From contig OX365950.1 in NCBI GenBank assembly GCA_947247005.1, positions 10,676,720-10,740,719 on the forward strand: a stretch of DNA of 64,000 bases. The letters are read 5' to 3'. This DNA comes from Spisula solida (lineage: Eukaryota > Mollusca > Bivalvia > Venerida > Mactridae). Both the position numbers and the translations under genes were made by a program. Of this stretch, positions 26,101-40,093 are shown piece after piece. Position 1 is the stretch's first letter; each line of letters starts with the position of its first letter. The notes under the pieces are model-generated. The model did not search any database and was not told the DNA's origin. It was given only the letters and a program-made list of their open reading frames with translations.

Positions 26101-26564
26101 CACATGGCATATTGCCCAACATAAACAACCACAAACACATGGCACAATGCCCAACATAAATAACCACAAACACATGGCACAATGTCCAACATAAAGAACT
26201 ACAAACACATGGCAAATTGCCCAACATAAACAACCACAAACACATGGCACAATGCCCAACATAAAAAACCACAAACACATGGCACAATGCCCAACATAAA
26301 AAAACACAAACACACGGCACAATGCCCAACATAAAAAATCACAAACACATGGCACAATGCCCAACATAAAAAAACACAAACACATGGCACAATGTCCAAC
26401 ATAAAAAACCACAAACACATGGCACAATGCCCAACATAAAAAATCACAAACACATGGCACAATGCCCAACATAAAAAATCACAAACACATGGCACAATGC
26501 CCAACATAAAAAACCACAAACACATGGCACAATGCCCAACATAAAAAACCACAAACACATGGCA
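26101..26564. repeat. Minisatellite A, 35-bp unit, 13 full copies plus 9 bp
   Basis: The unit is CACATGGCACAATGCCCAAC followed by ATAAAAAACCACAAA (35 bp). Thirteen complete units run 26101-26555 with scattered substitutions, mostly in the A-run; the first four units are the most diverged. Because 35 is not a multiple of 3, all three reverse frames are open and give repetitive FYVGHCAMCL-like translations; these are not genes. Confidence 0.97.
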
Positions 26565-27224
26565 GTTTTAGTTCCGGTTGATACAACAGGTTGAGGCGTC
26601 CTTACACAATCTATTACACCACATAAACAGACCGCGTGAAAACCATTACCACCGGAATGAATATGCACATATTTTTCATTTTGGTCTATCAGAACTAGCG
26701 TCATCAAAAATCAAAAGTCAAATAACTTTATTGGTGTCAAGAATCAAGTACTTTTCCAAATATATGGTGAAAATTACAACAAACAATGACCAGTGTCAAT
26801 ATATGCAGCAATATAAAATTGGAAAATATGAATACATGAATAGTACGAGTGTATGGAATATCATGAAAAATACATATAGCAAAAGAAACAAAACAGGAGG
26901 TATCCAGTGTACAGAATATGATTTAAATTATGAAGTGTACAGAAATATTCGATTATTTTATTATTAATAAATATATATTTACTATCAATTATATTATAAT
27001 AATCAATACACATAATGATATACCATGATGGCATGAATAATGTGTACTTTATCAAGGTAATTATACAGCCTGTTAAAAGTCATAGAGAGAATTGTATAGA
27101 TGTTGCGTTGCTTGAAGTAATTATTTTGAATGCTTAACGTCGATGCTGATCTAAAATAGACACTTTTTCCACAGCAAAAGGACTATAATGCCTAGTTTTA
27201 GCTGTCAGAAAACTTAAAACGAAG

Positions 27225-27310
27225 AAGTGCCCAACACACTACCGACCAAGAAAATTAAACATCCCCTGTCCCACTGTTTAAAAGCTGAATAGAAAAGATT
27301 CAGCAAACAA
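27225..27310 (-). repeat. Family D internal fragment
   Basis: TGCCCAACACACTACCGACC and AGAAAATTAAAC match the section after the terminus in the member at 35448-35570 (TGCCTAACACACGACTGAAC, GAGAAAATGAAC). A weak, partial match. Confidence 0.4.
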
Positions 27311-28013
27311 TAGGCGGAATGCCTACGCTGAATGACCTTGTTACAACAGTAAAACTACATAGTTTTAGCAGCCTTTAGTCTCAAAAGTTAAATAACTGTA
27401 TTAAAACATTAAAAGACCCGTATAGTCGGATGACCTACTTTCAATTAGTAAAATGACGTAATTGAACAAATCGAGATATGACGTGATGAACAAGTCATTA
27501 AGAATTGCAAGCAATACAGAAAAATAAACGGCACCATTTTCATCATAATCAATCATTCAATTGATAAAACAAATATTATCAAATTATTCCTCGGTTTTGT
27601 TTTACTCTTGCTTATAACGTTACTTAAAGCATTCCTAAATGAAACGTTCAACGAGCATTATTAAAAAATTGATATAGCACACCATGTTATCATTTTGCCC
27701 TAATTAGTTAAGTACTTATTTTGATATTTGAATTTAGTATGACGCCTTTCTAAGGGTGCGTATCAATCTAGATTAAAATAGCATCCTAAATCCCAACCAT
27801 TGAGTACGTTTTGGGACATGAAAGACATAGCGACGCTTAATCAGAATGCCATATGCGGTGAATAAGAAATACAAACTGAAAATATTCGTAAGGCATAGAT
27901 CTAGGAAAGCAATGTGCACATGTTCTGTCATTCACCAACCGTACATTGACGTTATTGCGAAAATGTTTTTAGTCTCAAATTCGAAGATATGTTAAAGATA
28001 ATACAATGTAGCT

Positions 28014-28080
28014 CATCGGACAGGGAAGGCAGAACTCAACAGAAACAGCAGAACATAAAATACACAAAAGGAAAACACAG
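28014..28080 (-). repeat. Family D terminus, locus 3
   Basis: ATCGGACAGGGAAGGCAGAA, CTCAACAGAAACAGCAGAAC, then an A-rich tail. The best match to the consensus of all plus-orientation copies. Confidence 0.7.
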
Positions 28081-31000
28081 AATGTATGGTCCACCCTCAA
28101 ATATACATGCATAAAGAGGGAGAACAAATTAGAGCACATACACGCACTTACAATATTCGAATGTGAGGACGTGATGGGAAACTAAAATCATAAACACGTT
28201 AAGAAGAGCCAAATTCAACATTTAGTAGGTCAAGATAAATCGCAAAGTGTCTGGGGACATATAAATCTATGGCAGTCATTTAATCGCAACATTGGCATAT
28301 TGCAGTGGCAAAATCATAGAAATGGTAAAATATATACCAAAATATTCATTTACGCCGGTAGCAATAAAATGTATTAGGAGCCTAATGAAACATCAACGCT
28401 AGTCTCGCAAACATAGTTTTTTCATTGTCTACAGCATGCAATCCCCAAAATAATTTACACGAGTATTTCGAATGTACACCCGTGTACGTATAGCAATAAA
28501 GCTAGACACGATTTATTATATTATGATAATTAATAGAAGAGTTCTTCAAAAGAATTTGGACAAAATTAAAAGAACGGAAATAGATCATCTATCACGAGTT
28601 GTCAATTAATATAAACATATATTAAACGAGTTCTGGATATTTTATTAAATGAACCACTAGTGAGCTTAATAATCATTATTATATGACACGTAAATACACA
28701 TATTTCTGCTAAGAAACGTAGCAAGTAATAAAAATGGCGCATAAAATAACGTCATTCACAAAAAATATTGAGGTCATTTAGGAGAATAAGTTACATCATA
28801 TGAACGTTATACTACACTAGTATAGTATAAGAATCCCGGTCATACTATCCTGGATACATGGAAAAAAACTATCCTGGATACATGGAAAGTCATTTGATAA
28901 ATAGGAATAGCAATTATAATAGAATATATTATTATATGTGTACAGTATATACATGTAAGAAACATTAGCAGAAAACATGCAGCCTCACGTGTAAGTAAAT
29001 TACCCCTTTCTTATCAAAGACAGAATGTGATACATGCATACATTCTAGCAATAGTGACGGGTGAAATTGACGTAATCTTGCACATTCTTACAGTGCATTG
29101 TAAAACCCTACTTAAAATCATGATACAAGTATGAGTTTAAGTAATTAAAACTCTCCCAATTTGCAACACAGCTCTTTGCTTACATATTTGTATGCCAAAA
29201 CAAGATACTTGAAAGTTTCACTATCTTGGATATCTCGCTATAATTGTATAATGACAATTTTCCTGTGGGAATTAAATCCAGTCCGGTCATATTTTAAGAA
29301 AAAAATCACCCTGTATGCAACATTAGAAACAACGCCATACCAGTGTTTGCAAACTACGTCAGTAAACACATCCGAATATTTTATTAGAAACTGCGATGTC
29401 TACTTACTGAAAAAAACATTCTATTGTATATTTAATTAATAAATTATTAATGTGGTTCACCTTCACGACCGGGTAATACAATTACAAAACAAATCCAACT
29501 TGGATTCTGCGGTAATATAAGAATACATTAATCAATACTAAGGAACAGTGCACATGACGGATAGGCTGTAACAATATACCCAACATTCATTTTTGAATAA
29601 GTGGCGTTCGCAAATATATATATATATATATCAATGCAAAATGTTGTTGATGAGTTAGCAAGGATATAATAGTAAGAAACTAGTTTTTTTGCAGTTAATG
29701 AGTGTGCATGATATGCAATGTAAGTTAGTATTATTGAGATAATAATTTTCAGTCAACCCTATGGTTTTAATATATATATATATTTATTCGCGTCTCCTCT
29801 CTATTTAGATGACTGGCTTACCAAATGTTCAGGGCGTGTAAAGCATAACAATTGTCCAAATGAGATTTCCTATCAGAATCACGTAGTACTAACGATTATC
29901 TATTTTTTTACAGATGTTCAAAAGGTTACACAATATAATAAGTGCTCAATTGTGTTCAAATTCATTTTCATATAACTTGAACAGTTCGTGCTTTATCTTT
30001 GATACGGGATACACTGGTCATACCATGTGTTGTCACTAAACGATCTTGTACAATACGTGCCTTCTATAGATATCCAGTAACGGGGTGATTCTTTTGAAAC
30101 ATGTTAGGTGTTAAATATGTTTGCCTGAAAAAGCTTTTAATGAATCTGAAAAGTAGTAGAGTTTGTGTAAAATAGAATAATTAAATGTTGTAAGTTTAGT
30201 GTTGGCGTGACTACCAATATATCTTCAACGCCTTGCAGTAAGCATCCAAATACAAAACTAAATTTCTAACAGCCATTCGGTTAAAAGGTTTAACCCACCT
30301 TTTTGGCCTAATTACTAACCCAATTGAAACCTGCATCAATCCAATCCAAATAATGATGCGGGCTATATTTTCAAAATGTTATAGTCCTCTGTCTCTTCTG
30401 AGAATCGAAAAAGGTATACTTTGCCCATTTGAACCATTTTTGTGGTTGTGGTGAAATTGCTGCTGACAAAATGATCCCTGTATGTCGCATTATTATTTGA
30501 CAAAACATCAATACATTTTCTTTTTCTGTATGGTACTGGAACCAGCGTCTAAAACAGTGAACATATTTTCACTGTAATTTCCACTGCTAAAACTATATAT
30601 GATCCATTGAAAAGCATGTAATCAAGGGAGGTAATTTGAAATATCATACCGATGTTAAACTTCCATCATACAAATATGTAAAATGTATTTGTTTTTATTT
30701 GTCAAAACTATTAAGTTATAAAGTAGTTTGGTGAATTTAAATTGTCTATATTAGACGTATTATAAAGTTTGTTTGTCATAGTTAAAACTGCTTACATTTA
30801 GAGCAGAACTGCTAATATAGCTTATTATATACCATATATTTCTTAAATAAATTTCAGCAGAATTCACAAATACATAAATAATTCGTGTAAAAATTTCAAA
30901 TGACTTTCATAAAATTATATTTATTCTGATAGAATAGTATTCAAATACAAATACAATTTAGATAAAATTAATGCGGATCATAGTGATAACGCTATTGCCT

Positions 31001-33104
31001 TTATTTACAAACCATTTAAGACTGAAACTCAGACTTTAATTTTGCAACAGTAATACATATCAACACACTGATATTTGTTAAAATAAATTCTAAATAATAA
31101 CTGTTTCTATCCATTATTGTGCAATTTGGTTAAATAACAATTGTTTTACGAGTAACAAATAAGGACAACTAACAAATAGTTAAAACTTGTATGAGTAAAA
31201 CTGCATGCAATATTACATAAATATCATATACGCATTGTAAAACACAAAATGTAGGAATTCTATACATGATGCATGTGTATAAACAATATTTTACTGTAAA
31301 ATCACCTATATCCGTGGGTATTAAATTTGGTATAGTTTGATAACAATCCATTTTCGTGGGGATTACAAAGCATATTATATATAAGGGAGTTCGGTAAATC
31401 GTGGGCAATAGATTTCGTGGTCGGGGTTAACAACGAAGTCAACGAAAATTACATCCCTCCGAACATAATGATTTTTCAGTAATATCTTCGCATGGAAATG
31501 ATATTTAAGGTTACCAAAATAACTGTACATGTTATAGCAAAAGAGGAAGAAAACATACACTTATTCAAAACTTATGATATGAAAGACACAATTAATGATA
31601 ATATAAACGCGATGAATATAATAGAATAGATAGCACACAAATGATTAGTAATCATATTAGCGACCACCTAATGGACACCTTTATAACAAGTGATATAAAA
31701 TAGTAACTTGTGCAAATACTAGTAAGTGAAATGTTGTACTTGAATATTTTATAGTTGTCTAGGAGTATATTATTTAATTATTTCTCCGAATGACTTTGGT
31801 TCGAATCACGTCTCATGTGAGGGTGAATCGTATTATGTCAAATTCATTGTACAATGGTTAGTAACCCTTGAACAATGTATCTAGAAATATAGTTAAACGT
31901 TTTAATCGGTGTACAGCGTGACGGCTTAACTCAATAACAACAACAATAAAACATTTTAGTTTTAACACATAAACATTCGATTACATAAACCAAATCTTCA
32001 AATAGTGTGTAGCTGGTAGTAGCGGCATTTTTATAATAAAAACAAGTACAGTCATGCATAATGATGCAGCAGACTAATGGCATTATCAAGTAATACAACA
32101 TTAGCCTGTCTTACATTAAATTGAATTTTGAAAGTGCAACTAATAACATATCACCTGTATCTAATAGCATAGATAATGAGCTAAGAATCGCCAATGAATT
32201 ACCTTATAAGGGTCCTTACGTGAAGTATAGGTTAAACACTAGAATTATGCCATCTTAGTCTGAGATCGGAACATCCCCGTAGTTTCTCTCGTACACTATT
32301 GAATCATGAGTCTATTGTTAAAACTTTCCGAAAGAACAGGTATCCCTACGAAATTAACTTAACTTATTCTAAAACTCCTAGTAGGTATTACACACCAGAC
32401 ATCTACAGTTCAAGACCGAATTGGCATTGTGGTTAGGGCGGCATGTGGTATTCATTCAGCTGAACAGAAAATTATAAATGTTGCAACCATTGAAATAGAA
32501 ATTAAGTAGAAAATGAAAGAGATATTTATATTCTATATGGCAATATAAGAGAAATAAAGTATCCAGCGAACGATGGATAGAAAATAAATATGTTCAAACG
32601 GAAATTAATACTGGTAATAATAATTTATCTCCAACAAAAAGCTCGTTCGTAGTGACTAAAACGTGATTAAATCTTACAGGGACGATGTGGGAGCTGAAAT
32701 AAATGGACGTCATCTATTGTTAAAGCATTGAATGATGAAGTTTGTATACACTTTGATATATACTTGATGAAACGGTGTTAGATTTGTGGGGTAATATCTC
32801 TGATGGAATTGATTTGTTTACAAACCTTTACTTAAAGCTATGCCATGCATTCAGCATGCATAGGTAATGGGATTATGCATTCTTCGAACTGCTGCCAAAA
32901 ATAGATTGATGCCTTTATATTTTTCTTTTTATACGATAACTATACGAACCAGGGATTCATATTCCAACCATCAATTGCATAATCGCGGATAGATAAAAAT
33001 AAATATACTTTTAGCATTTAATTTAACATTAAAAGGTCTACGTATATTTGGAAGTTTTAACACGCGCTAATTCATTTTATATTAATCGCGTCTCTTACAT
33101 GCGC
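28081..33104. other. AT-rich intron DNA
   Basis: No gene. One duplicated 22-bp phrase (AAAACTATCCTGGATACATG type, near 28845-28887), two (AT)n runs, and a possible lone B box GGTTCGAATCAC at 31798. Confidence 0.5.
29614..29632. repeat. (AT)n microsatellite
   Basis: About nine AT repeats. A second shorter run lies at 29769-29783. Confidence 0.8.
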
Positions 33105-33313
33105 GAAATCTTCCGTGCATCGTGCGGATTGTCGTAACTCGTTCGAGCATTGTACGAATATCATACTAGTGCATCTCTATATATCGTTCGTGGTCCGTAC
33201 GAGCTGTGACCAGACGCTACGAACATACAAAAACCGTTAGGATTTTAAATATTGTGAACTCGTACGAATTGATAAATTCGTGCGAATATCGTACGAGCTT
33301 TGTGACCGTAGTA
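33105..33313 (-). mobile_element. CGTACG-rich element, copy 2, inverted and truncated
   Basis: On the minus strand it begins ACTACGGTCACAAAGCTCGT and continues collinear with 8368-8658 and 56796-57094 (GGTCACAGCTCGTACGGACC region, TAGAGATGCACTAG). It stops about 80 bp short of the expected far terminus. Confidence 0.65.
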
Positions 33314-35447
33314 TTACATTTCATTCTTTACATATTAATTGGTTGTGTATAAAACACTGGTTGGTGTTATATATTTAAATATGGAATAACTTTTAGACTC
33401 GTAATCATTTCACGTTCATAAAATAGTACCATTTATGAATTGTAATAGTTTAGTAAATCATTTAGAAAATTAAGTTGCTGAATATGTAGCTAAATAATAT
33501 TGCATTGCCTCCAATGAGTCAATGATAGAAATCTCATCACAAAGTTAATAGTCAAGTTTGTTCCAAGCATCTACTCTTTACATCAGGTTAATCTGTATTC
33601 ACAATGCTAACATGCTCTAATGTTATAATCAAAGGTCCCGTATGTAACATGGCTGCAAATTATTTTGCGCTTAGCTAATTCAATTAAATCAAATATGCTA
33701 TAAGGAGATTACACACTATTATAGCATCATTCGTATATATCTATATACAGTTATTCGTTAAATTGTTTTTACATTTTAGCTCACAATCATTTATCTAACG
33801 TTTAGTCATTCAATTTATTTGACTATGTTATAAGGGATCTTGTAAACGATCTAAACATTTCACCACACACTGGTTGCATAGCTTCTGTCGCCTTAGACTA
33901 TATTTGAACAACTTTGTCAGTACTAACCCGTTTAAAGATAAGACTTCAGATCATGACGCGAAAGCAACATTTTTAAAGCTTGGATAGCCAGCTGCGATAT
34001 TTGAATATGGATCACATTTTCTCTGTTGGAATACCCCTTTAGTTTAAATTTCAAGCCTTTTAATACCTTGCATAAGAACGTGTCACTGTCTATATGTTGC
34101 GCATATATGCACACATGGCGGCTACTAGTCCAATCCTTACATACATACCTTAACCTATAATGATATTTATCACTAATGTCGGATTGAATTGTCCATCTAA
34201 ACCTATTGCGCATTATTTAAGCGATGATTTCTAGCAGTCCTGCTGCGTAAGTCAACAAACTACCCTGGTGATCAGCAAACATAGAACCATTTGAAGATCA
34301 GACCAACAGTAACACCTAAGTGTTTTATTTTAATTCCCTCTTCCATATCTTATTTTTGTGTTGTTTATTTAAATTCACACCCATAGAAAGTTCTAGAACC
34401 TGAGTTATATTCTGTTGGTACATAAATCAGTTCCGCCTATCCTTGAAGTTATGTCAGTAAATTTATTATTTCATACTCATTGTAAGCAAGTTGATAGTAT
34501 AGTTGATGTGTGAACAGAAACTAAAACAAGTATTTAAAACTTGTATCTATTTCTTGATTTGTGTTGTAGGTTGCATCAGTATAAGTGAAATATGTGTTAA
34601 TATGTTTTGTATACTGAATATTTGAATTCAAGGCATATCGTGTAAATTTAGCTTAAATAAGGGCTTTCGATCATATGTAAATATTTGTTGATATATTGTA
34701 TAAGTAATTTTTAGGAATTTGTTTTCTTCTGTCTTGGTTTATTTTTAAACGGTCGAATGTGGCAGTTCTGTATTATATTCTTGGTTTCGTTTAGTTCAGT
34801 GTTGTTCGAGCGACACACGGTTTCTTTCAATATTTAAAGCATATTGTCTATTTCTTAATAAGGCCCTTAATTCTTTCGCATATCTCCGCTGTCTCGAACC
34901 AACGTCAAAACAACTAAGAATCGAAGCAGATTTGTCAATAGAATACCCCAACTCGGGTTCTTACACAGATGCAATTAATTTGGACATTTACTCCGCATAG
35001 TAATTCTTTATTTACGAAATGGGACGTTGCACTTATAATAATAAAATCATACTGATTTTATTCTATAAGTATATTGAATGCTTGTCATTGTTAGGTGATA
35101 TCCTAAATTTTATAAAAATACACCATCAATAATTAAGATAGTTACAAGCAAATATGTTTTCATAATCAAGGCACTTTTATTAGCTTCTGATCACGTGTTC
35201 TTGCCACGGCGATGGTGTTTATCAAAAATCTAGACCCAAAACAAGTTCCAGATTTATTTCATGTTCTGAATATAGTTTTAAAGTTTGAACCAAAGAAAGC
35301 AATTGTCGCATCTGTTATTGATCAATGTGAAGTATGCAGGATAGTGTTTAGTGTTGTACAACAAACGATCGTAGCGTCATATGACCATAACTTTAATGTT
35401 AACAATATTTGTTCATCGACATTTTGCTGGCAAAGATAGTAAAATAT
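33314..35447. other. AT-rich intron DNA, nothing recognised
   Basis: Only short random ORFs. Confidence 0.5.
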
Positions 35448-35575
35448 TAAACAGGCAAGGCAGCACTCAGCTGAAACAGCATAACACAGAAAACATTAAA
35501 AACAACACAGACCACAATTACACTACGCAATGCCTAACACACGACTGAACGAGAAAATGAACTTAACCGCTGAAA
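35448..35575 (-). repeat. Family D terminus, locus 4, with single monomer
   Basis: AACAGGCAAGGCAGCACTCA, GCTGAAACAGC and ACACAGAAAACATTAAAAAC, then CACAATTACACTACGCAATG, which resembles one unit of minisatellite A or B. This copy appears unexpanded. Confidence 0.65.
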
Positions 35576-36417
35576 GTCCAATTTCAGCTGTCAAAAAGTG
35601 GAAAATGCCAGTTTAGCTTGTTTTCCACTAAGGCGTCTTTTAAACTACCTTCTCAATATATGATTTCATCAGTTCAATAGAAATTGTCACAGAAGATATA
35701 TTAAACATTAGTTTACTAATAAGATAATAAATAGGGTTACGAATTAATCATTGATGATCGAATATGTTTAGATTAAAATAAAAAAAAAGCATTTAGCTTG
35801 TGATCAATCTGAAAGTCAATTATTTGGAGAAGGTTTGTCAGTTCTATGTTGTGGGCTAGTCTATAACAATTTTAATAGCACCAATTACAAGGTAAAATCA
35901 ACATAAAACTAATTATATCATGTACAATATACTGATAACATACTTGCGACACTGGTGATTTTTTATTAATTTACATGTTATGGTTACTACAAAAATATAA
36001 TGCAAACAATCTTCATTTTTATATTCTTTGCCATTGAAGATTTATACTGATTTAAAACTATGAACTAGTTTTCTTAACTGAAAATTTAAAATTTAAAATT
36101 GAACATAATACAAAATACAAACAAACTGTAACCTTAAGATGCACGTATGTGTTTTCTACATTGTACTAGTGGTAGAATCAATTAATTGTCGTAAATCATG
36201 CTCTCGTTATTTAAGTTGCTCTCTGTTTATTCTTATGTACATGTATACAAGGCATTGTGACTTATGTTTGTGGTAAAACGCTGTGTGGTCCTTTTTGTGG
36301 AACTCGTGTGCTGCATTCCATCGCTGATTAGTTATGCTCTTGTTATATTCTTTACCAACATTATTTGAATCTTCTATATACATCCCGCATAATATTCAAA
36401 TGAAAAAGATAATATTA

Positions 36418-36455
36418 AGTCAGACAGGGAAGGCAGCACTCTGCTTAAACAGTCA
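36418..36455 (-). repeat. Family D terminus, locus 5, short
   Basis: AGTCAGACAGGGAAGGCAGC, ACTCTGCTTAAACAG. Only the outermost 38 bp remain. Confidence 0.55.
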
Positions 36456-37742
36456 TTATTGTTCCCATTTAAGAACATGGGTTTTGTATAGTGCTATTGC
36501 TGAAGCACATTTGCGATTAGAAAGAATAGCCATCATTGTTTGTGTAATTATATTGCTTTGAAAACATAATTTATACTAAACTACTGTGCTGTTTTCTATC
36601 ACCAATGAAATCATGAAAAAGCATTGTCCGTCGTCCGAACAAATGGAAATTGTCAGTTGCCGTGGCTAAAGTCTCAAGATAGTATTAATTGTAATTAATT
36701 CAGAAATACTGGTTAGGTCAATTTTGGTCCGTAAATCACTGAAAGTTGTTGAGCAAACGACATAACCCCCGCCAAAAGAGCCCATGACGAAATACAGTCA
36801 GTGTAATCAGAGAAATGTTAAACATTTTATTGCGCGTGTTCTATAAATAATAACTGAAATAGAATGAACTTGGTTCGTTAACTATGCTGTATATTGTACA
36901 AAACGCACAACTGGTATCTTTTGTACGACCAGCTGTAACAAATACAAGATTATATTTTACAAAACAAACGCATATCAGGCAGTCTTGTACCAACGGCATT
37001 TATCAAATCACTATTTACAAACGCGACAACACTACAATACACGGCAAACACTCGATGGTTGAGCCGGGGATTCAGTTATTACACATGTAATTCCGAACTC
37101 AATCACAAAATTACAAATAAGGAAACATTTTCTATGAAACGGTTTCAGATTTGCTTTAAGACAATAAGGGAAATCAATCGTGGTATTATTCAATGTCTCC
37201 AATAAGATTGCAATATGGCTAGCGACAGGGCGGTCGACCGTTGGCCATGAGGAGGAAAATTCCGGAGCAATTAATCAATCTTGGTTTAATTAATTGCTGA
37301 ATATTTATTTTGTTCATGTCAAATATTGACAACAGCGTGGTGGCCACTTAAACAGTGATTTTATAATGTCAATCTTTGTAAACAGTTCATGTCAAATAAA
37401 TATTCATGCGGTTTGTTCACGGATATTTATTGCCTTTGAAAACTTGAAACTGAAACTGTAGATTTGTTGACTATCAATTTGTTAAGGGATAAACCCTTTC
37501 CCGTTGTGTGTTTTGTTTTACGTAAAGCGAAGATATGGTGCAGATTCTAATTAACTCGTGACATTTAAATGTAATAATTAATAACAAGACCTCTTAATTG
37601 ATAAATGATTAAATAGTAAAAACACTAAACACTTAATAATTGGACGATTTTTTAACGAAATGTTATCATGATAAATGCGTGTTACTTATTAGCATGTGTA
37701 ACATTTCTGAAATGTTGAAATTAAACGGACACTGTCGTAATA

Positions 37743-38015
37743 CTAATCAAATAAAGATATGGCCATTTCTAGAGGTTTATTTCCATTAGCCAAAAAAGAT
37801 ATACGTAGTTGTTTATGTTTAGACAGGGGTCTTTGCCATTTTTCAACAGTTGTAAGACATAGACAATACCCAGTTATTGACTTCACAAGTTTTCCTGCTG
37901 TTTCTCTGCTTGTGGGCTCCTGAACTTGCCAGTATTTCATGTATAAGCGTATAAACTCTTTAACCTGAACATTGAACTCGTCGCCACTGCCAGGCGAAGT
38001 CGTTACCTTTAAAAG
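37743..38015 (-). pseudogene. Unrecognised coding-like fragment in the Xlox intron
   Basis: A minus-strand frame is open from 38015 to a TAG at 37743 (90 codons). The first Met is at 37940, but coding-like composition starts about 25 codons earlier (SPGSGDEFNVQVKEFIRL), so the ATG need not be the start. An acceptor-like tract with branch-point-like CTAATAAC lies at the upstream edge. The peptide (QEPTSRETAGKLVKSITGYC, TVEKWQRPLSKHKQ) is non-repetitive, with balanced composition and no resemblance to the repeat ORFs. I do not recognise the family. A last exon of a nested antisense gene, or the tail of a decayed transposon protein, are both possible. Confidence 0.3.
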
Positions 38016-39669
38016 TTATTAGGACTTGTGTGTTTACTCTCCTAAACTTAAAGGGTACTTGTGTCAGGGATTGCAAAATGGCAGGCATAACTCAGCTGCA
38101 TTTTACTTTGTGTTTTAATTTGTATTGTTTCATATCAACTACGATTTACAAATATTTATATATAGACTTGCTAAGTTCGTTTACTTGGTTATGTCACCTG
38201 TACAAACAATGCGATATCAAAACATAGCTTTTTTACTGTTTTAATTATTGTTGTTTTTGTTTGGATAAAAGGCAGTGAAAATCAATACCTCCATTAGACC
38301 ACACACTAATGCACTATCTTTTGAAATTCAGTAAGAGAAATTGTAATGTCTGTGTTCACCATGTTTTCTACTAGTATACAGGTGACTATACTACCTCTAA
38401 ACAGAGTGCCAATTGTAATTACAAGTATGATACTTCCGGGCATTGCCATCTAGTAGGGAAATGGTTTAGTTTTAAAAAGGCGGCGAAATTAGGAACAACA
38501 GAATGTCTGATAAGCTGCCCATCAACTATTAAGCGGAAGTCGAATGTATACGTAGATATGATTATTTACCTCAGCATAAATATGTATATATGTTTTAGAT
38601 TTAACACGAACCCAATTGTAACTATTTGCACAATATTGTACAATATTCAGAAAAAAATCTAAAATTAGGTAGGATATTTGTTTTTTATTTCCATTGTTGT
38701 CATTGAGATAATAAAAGAAATTTTATGTAGGGTTATATCAATTATTGTTTATTTTTGTCTTTGTAACTTTAACTTGTAATACTGGGATTAACGTTTTAGT
38801 CTTTCGTTCTCTACTTTTTCTGTTGAAAGCTGCACTCCCTGTCCCTGTCGATTATGAATGTTAACATATTTTTAAAATAATACAATGGCTAGTCATTTTA
38901 GAGATTTGTACTTGAGGAATGTAAATGGAAAGTTCGCTTGTATATTGTTATATACCGTTTACAATCAGACAAGATGCCAAGATATTGTAATACACTGTTT
39001 GATCTTGTGCGTGTGTTTAGACATTTCTAAAACAAAATGTGAACTGTACTAAAACTCAACTTTAAGGCGCCAAACTAGATGAAAACATACACACAAAAAC
39101 TAACAGCGCCTCCTTAAGTTCAAAGCGGGGTAACAATGATTGTTTAATTACTTTGATTTTGTTTGTATTTCTGTTTTGCAGACCTCGGTTACCGTATAAT
39201 GAAAAGACAAATCTCTGGACTGATACAATTAAACAGTAATACACGAAGAGAAAGATTTTCACACCACTAGGCACACTACGATTGGTCCGAGTTTCATTCA
39301 AATCGATCTGTTTGTCACGAAATTCCTAAATCCTTAGCGGTTTCGCTATATTTTAGCTTGTATAACTATAGTGTACATTTTCAACTGACAAGGATTCTTT
39401 AATCCACATAAACAATGCTATCTGTAGAAGCCTGTACAAGGTATATAACAGTCAAACACAGAATATAAGCCGGTTAAAAGAATTTATCACGGTGAATACG
39501 CCGATAAATGCTATCATACATGTGTTGCAAACAGCTGTACAATCGTATCCTGTCCAGTATCAGTTATATATTTTATGCTTAGGTTGTCCTCGTGGCTTGG
39601 ACTTTCGACATTTTGACTGCTGAGGTTAGAGATTTCTGCATTTGAGTTCGTTTTCTCGTTCAGCTGTTT

Positions 39670-39939
39670 GTTTGGACATTGTGTCGTATAGTTGTGGTTT
39701 GGACATTGTGTCGTATAGTTGTGGTTTGGACATTGTGTCGTATAGTTGTGGTTTGGACATTGTGTCGTATAGTTGTGGTTTGGACATTGTGTCGTATAGT
39801 TATGGTTTGGACATTGTGTCGTATAGTTGTAGTTTGGACATTGTGTCGTATAGTTGTGGTTTGGACATTGTGTCGTATAGTTGTGGTTTGGACATTGTGT
39901 CGTATAGTTGTGGTTTGGATATTGTGTCGTATAGTTGTG
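39670..39939. repeat. Minisatellite B, 27-bp unit, 10 copies
   Basis: The unit is GTTTGGACATTGTGTCGTAT followed by AGTTGTG. Ten units run head to tail with only three or four substitutions. The 27-bp length keeps one frame open, giving a 9-residue LDIVSYSCG repeat within a 167-codon ORF (39642-40145). That ORF runs into family D sequence on the 3' side and is judged non-coding. Confidence 0.97.
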
Positions 39940-40093
39940 GTTTGTTGTGTTTTTATGTTTTCTGTGTACGGCTGTTTGGGTTCAGTTCTACCTTCCCTTT
40001 CGTGTTATATTCTGTTGTTAGGCTTATGGTCTGTGAGTTGTCTTGTTCTTGTGTTCTGCTGTTTCTGTTGAGTGCTACCCTCCTTGGCCGATA
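39940..40093 (+). repeat. Family D terminus, locus 6, abutting minisatellite B
   Basis: After the array come TTTTCTGTGTACGGCTGTTT and a first degenerate terminus (GTTCTACCTTCCC), then GTTCTGCTGTTTCTGTTGAG and TGCTACCCTCCTTGGCCGAT. Two copies of the terminus appear in tandem. Confidence 0.65.

Noticed and set aside
26101..26564. Regularly spaced repeats resembling a CRISPR array
   Set aside because: Units are contiguous with no unique spacers, in eukaryotic DNA; it is a minisatellite.
25912..26707. Several overlapping minus-strand ORFs of 87-186 codons with Cys/Val/Phe-rich repeats
   Set aside because: They are translations of the 35-bp minisatellite in all three frames; unit length is not a multiple of three, so no single frame is preserved.
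31790..31870. Possible SINE from a lone GGTTCGAATCAC
   Set aside because: No A box and no second copy of the flanking sequence was seen; too little to call.
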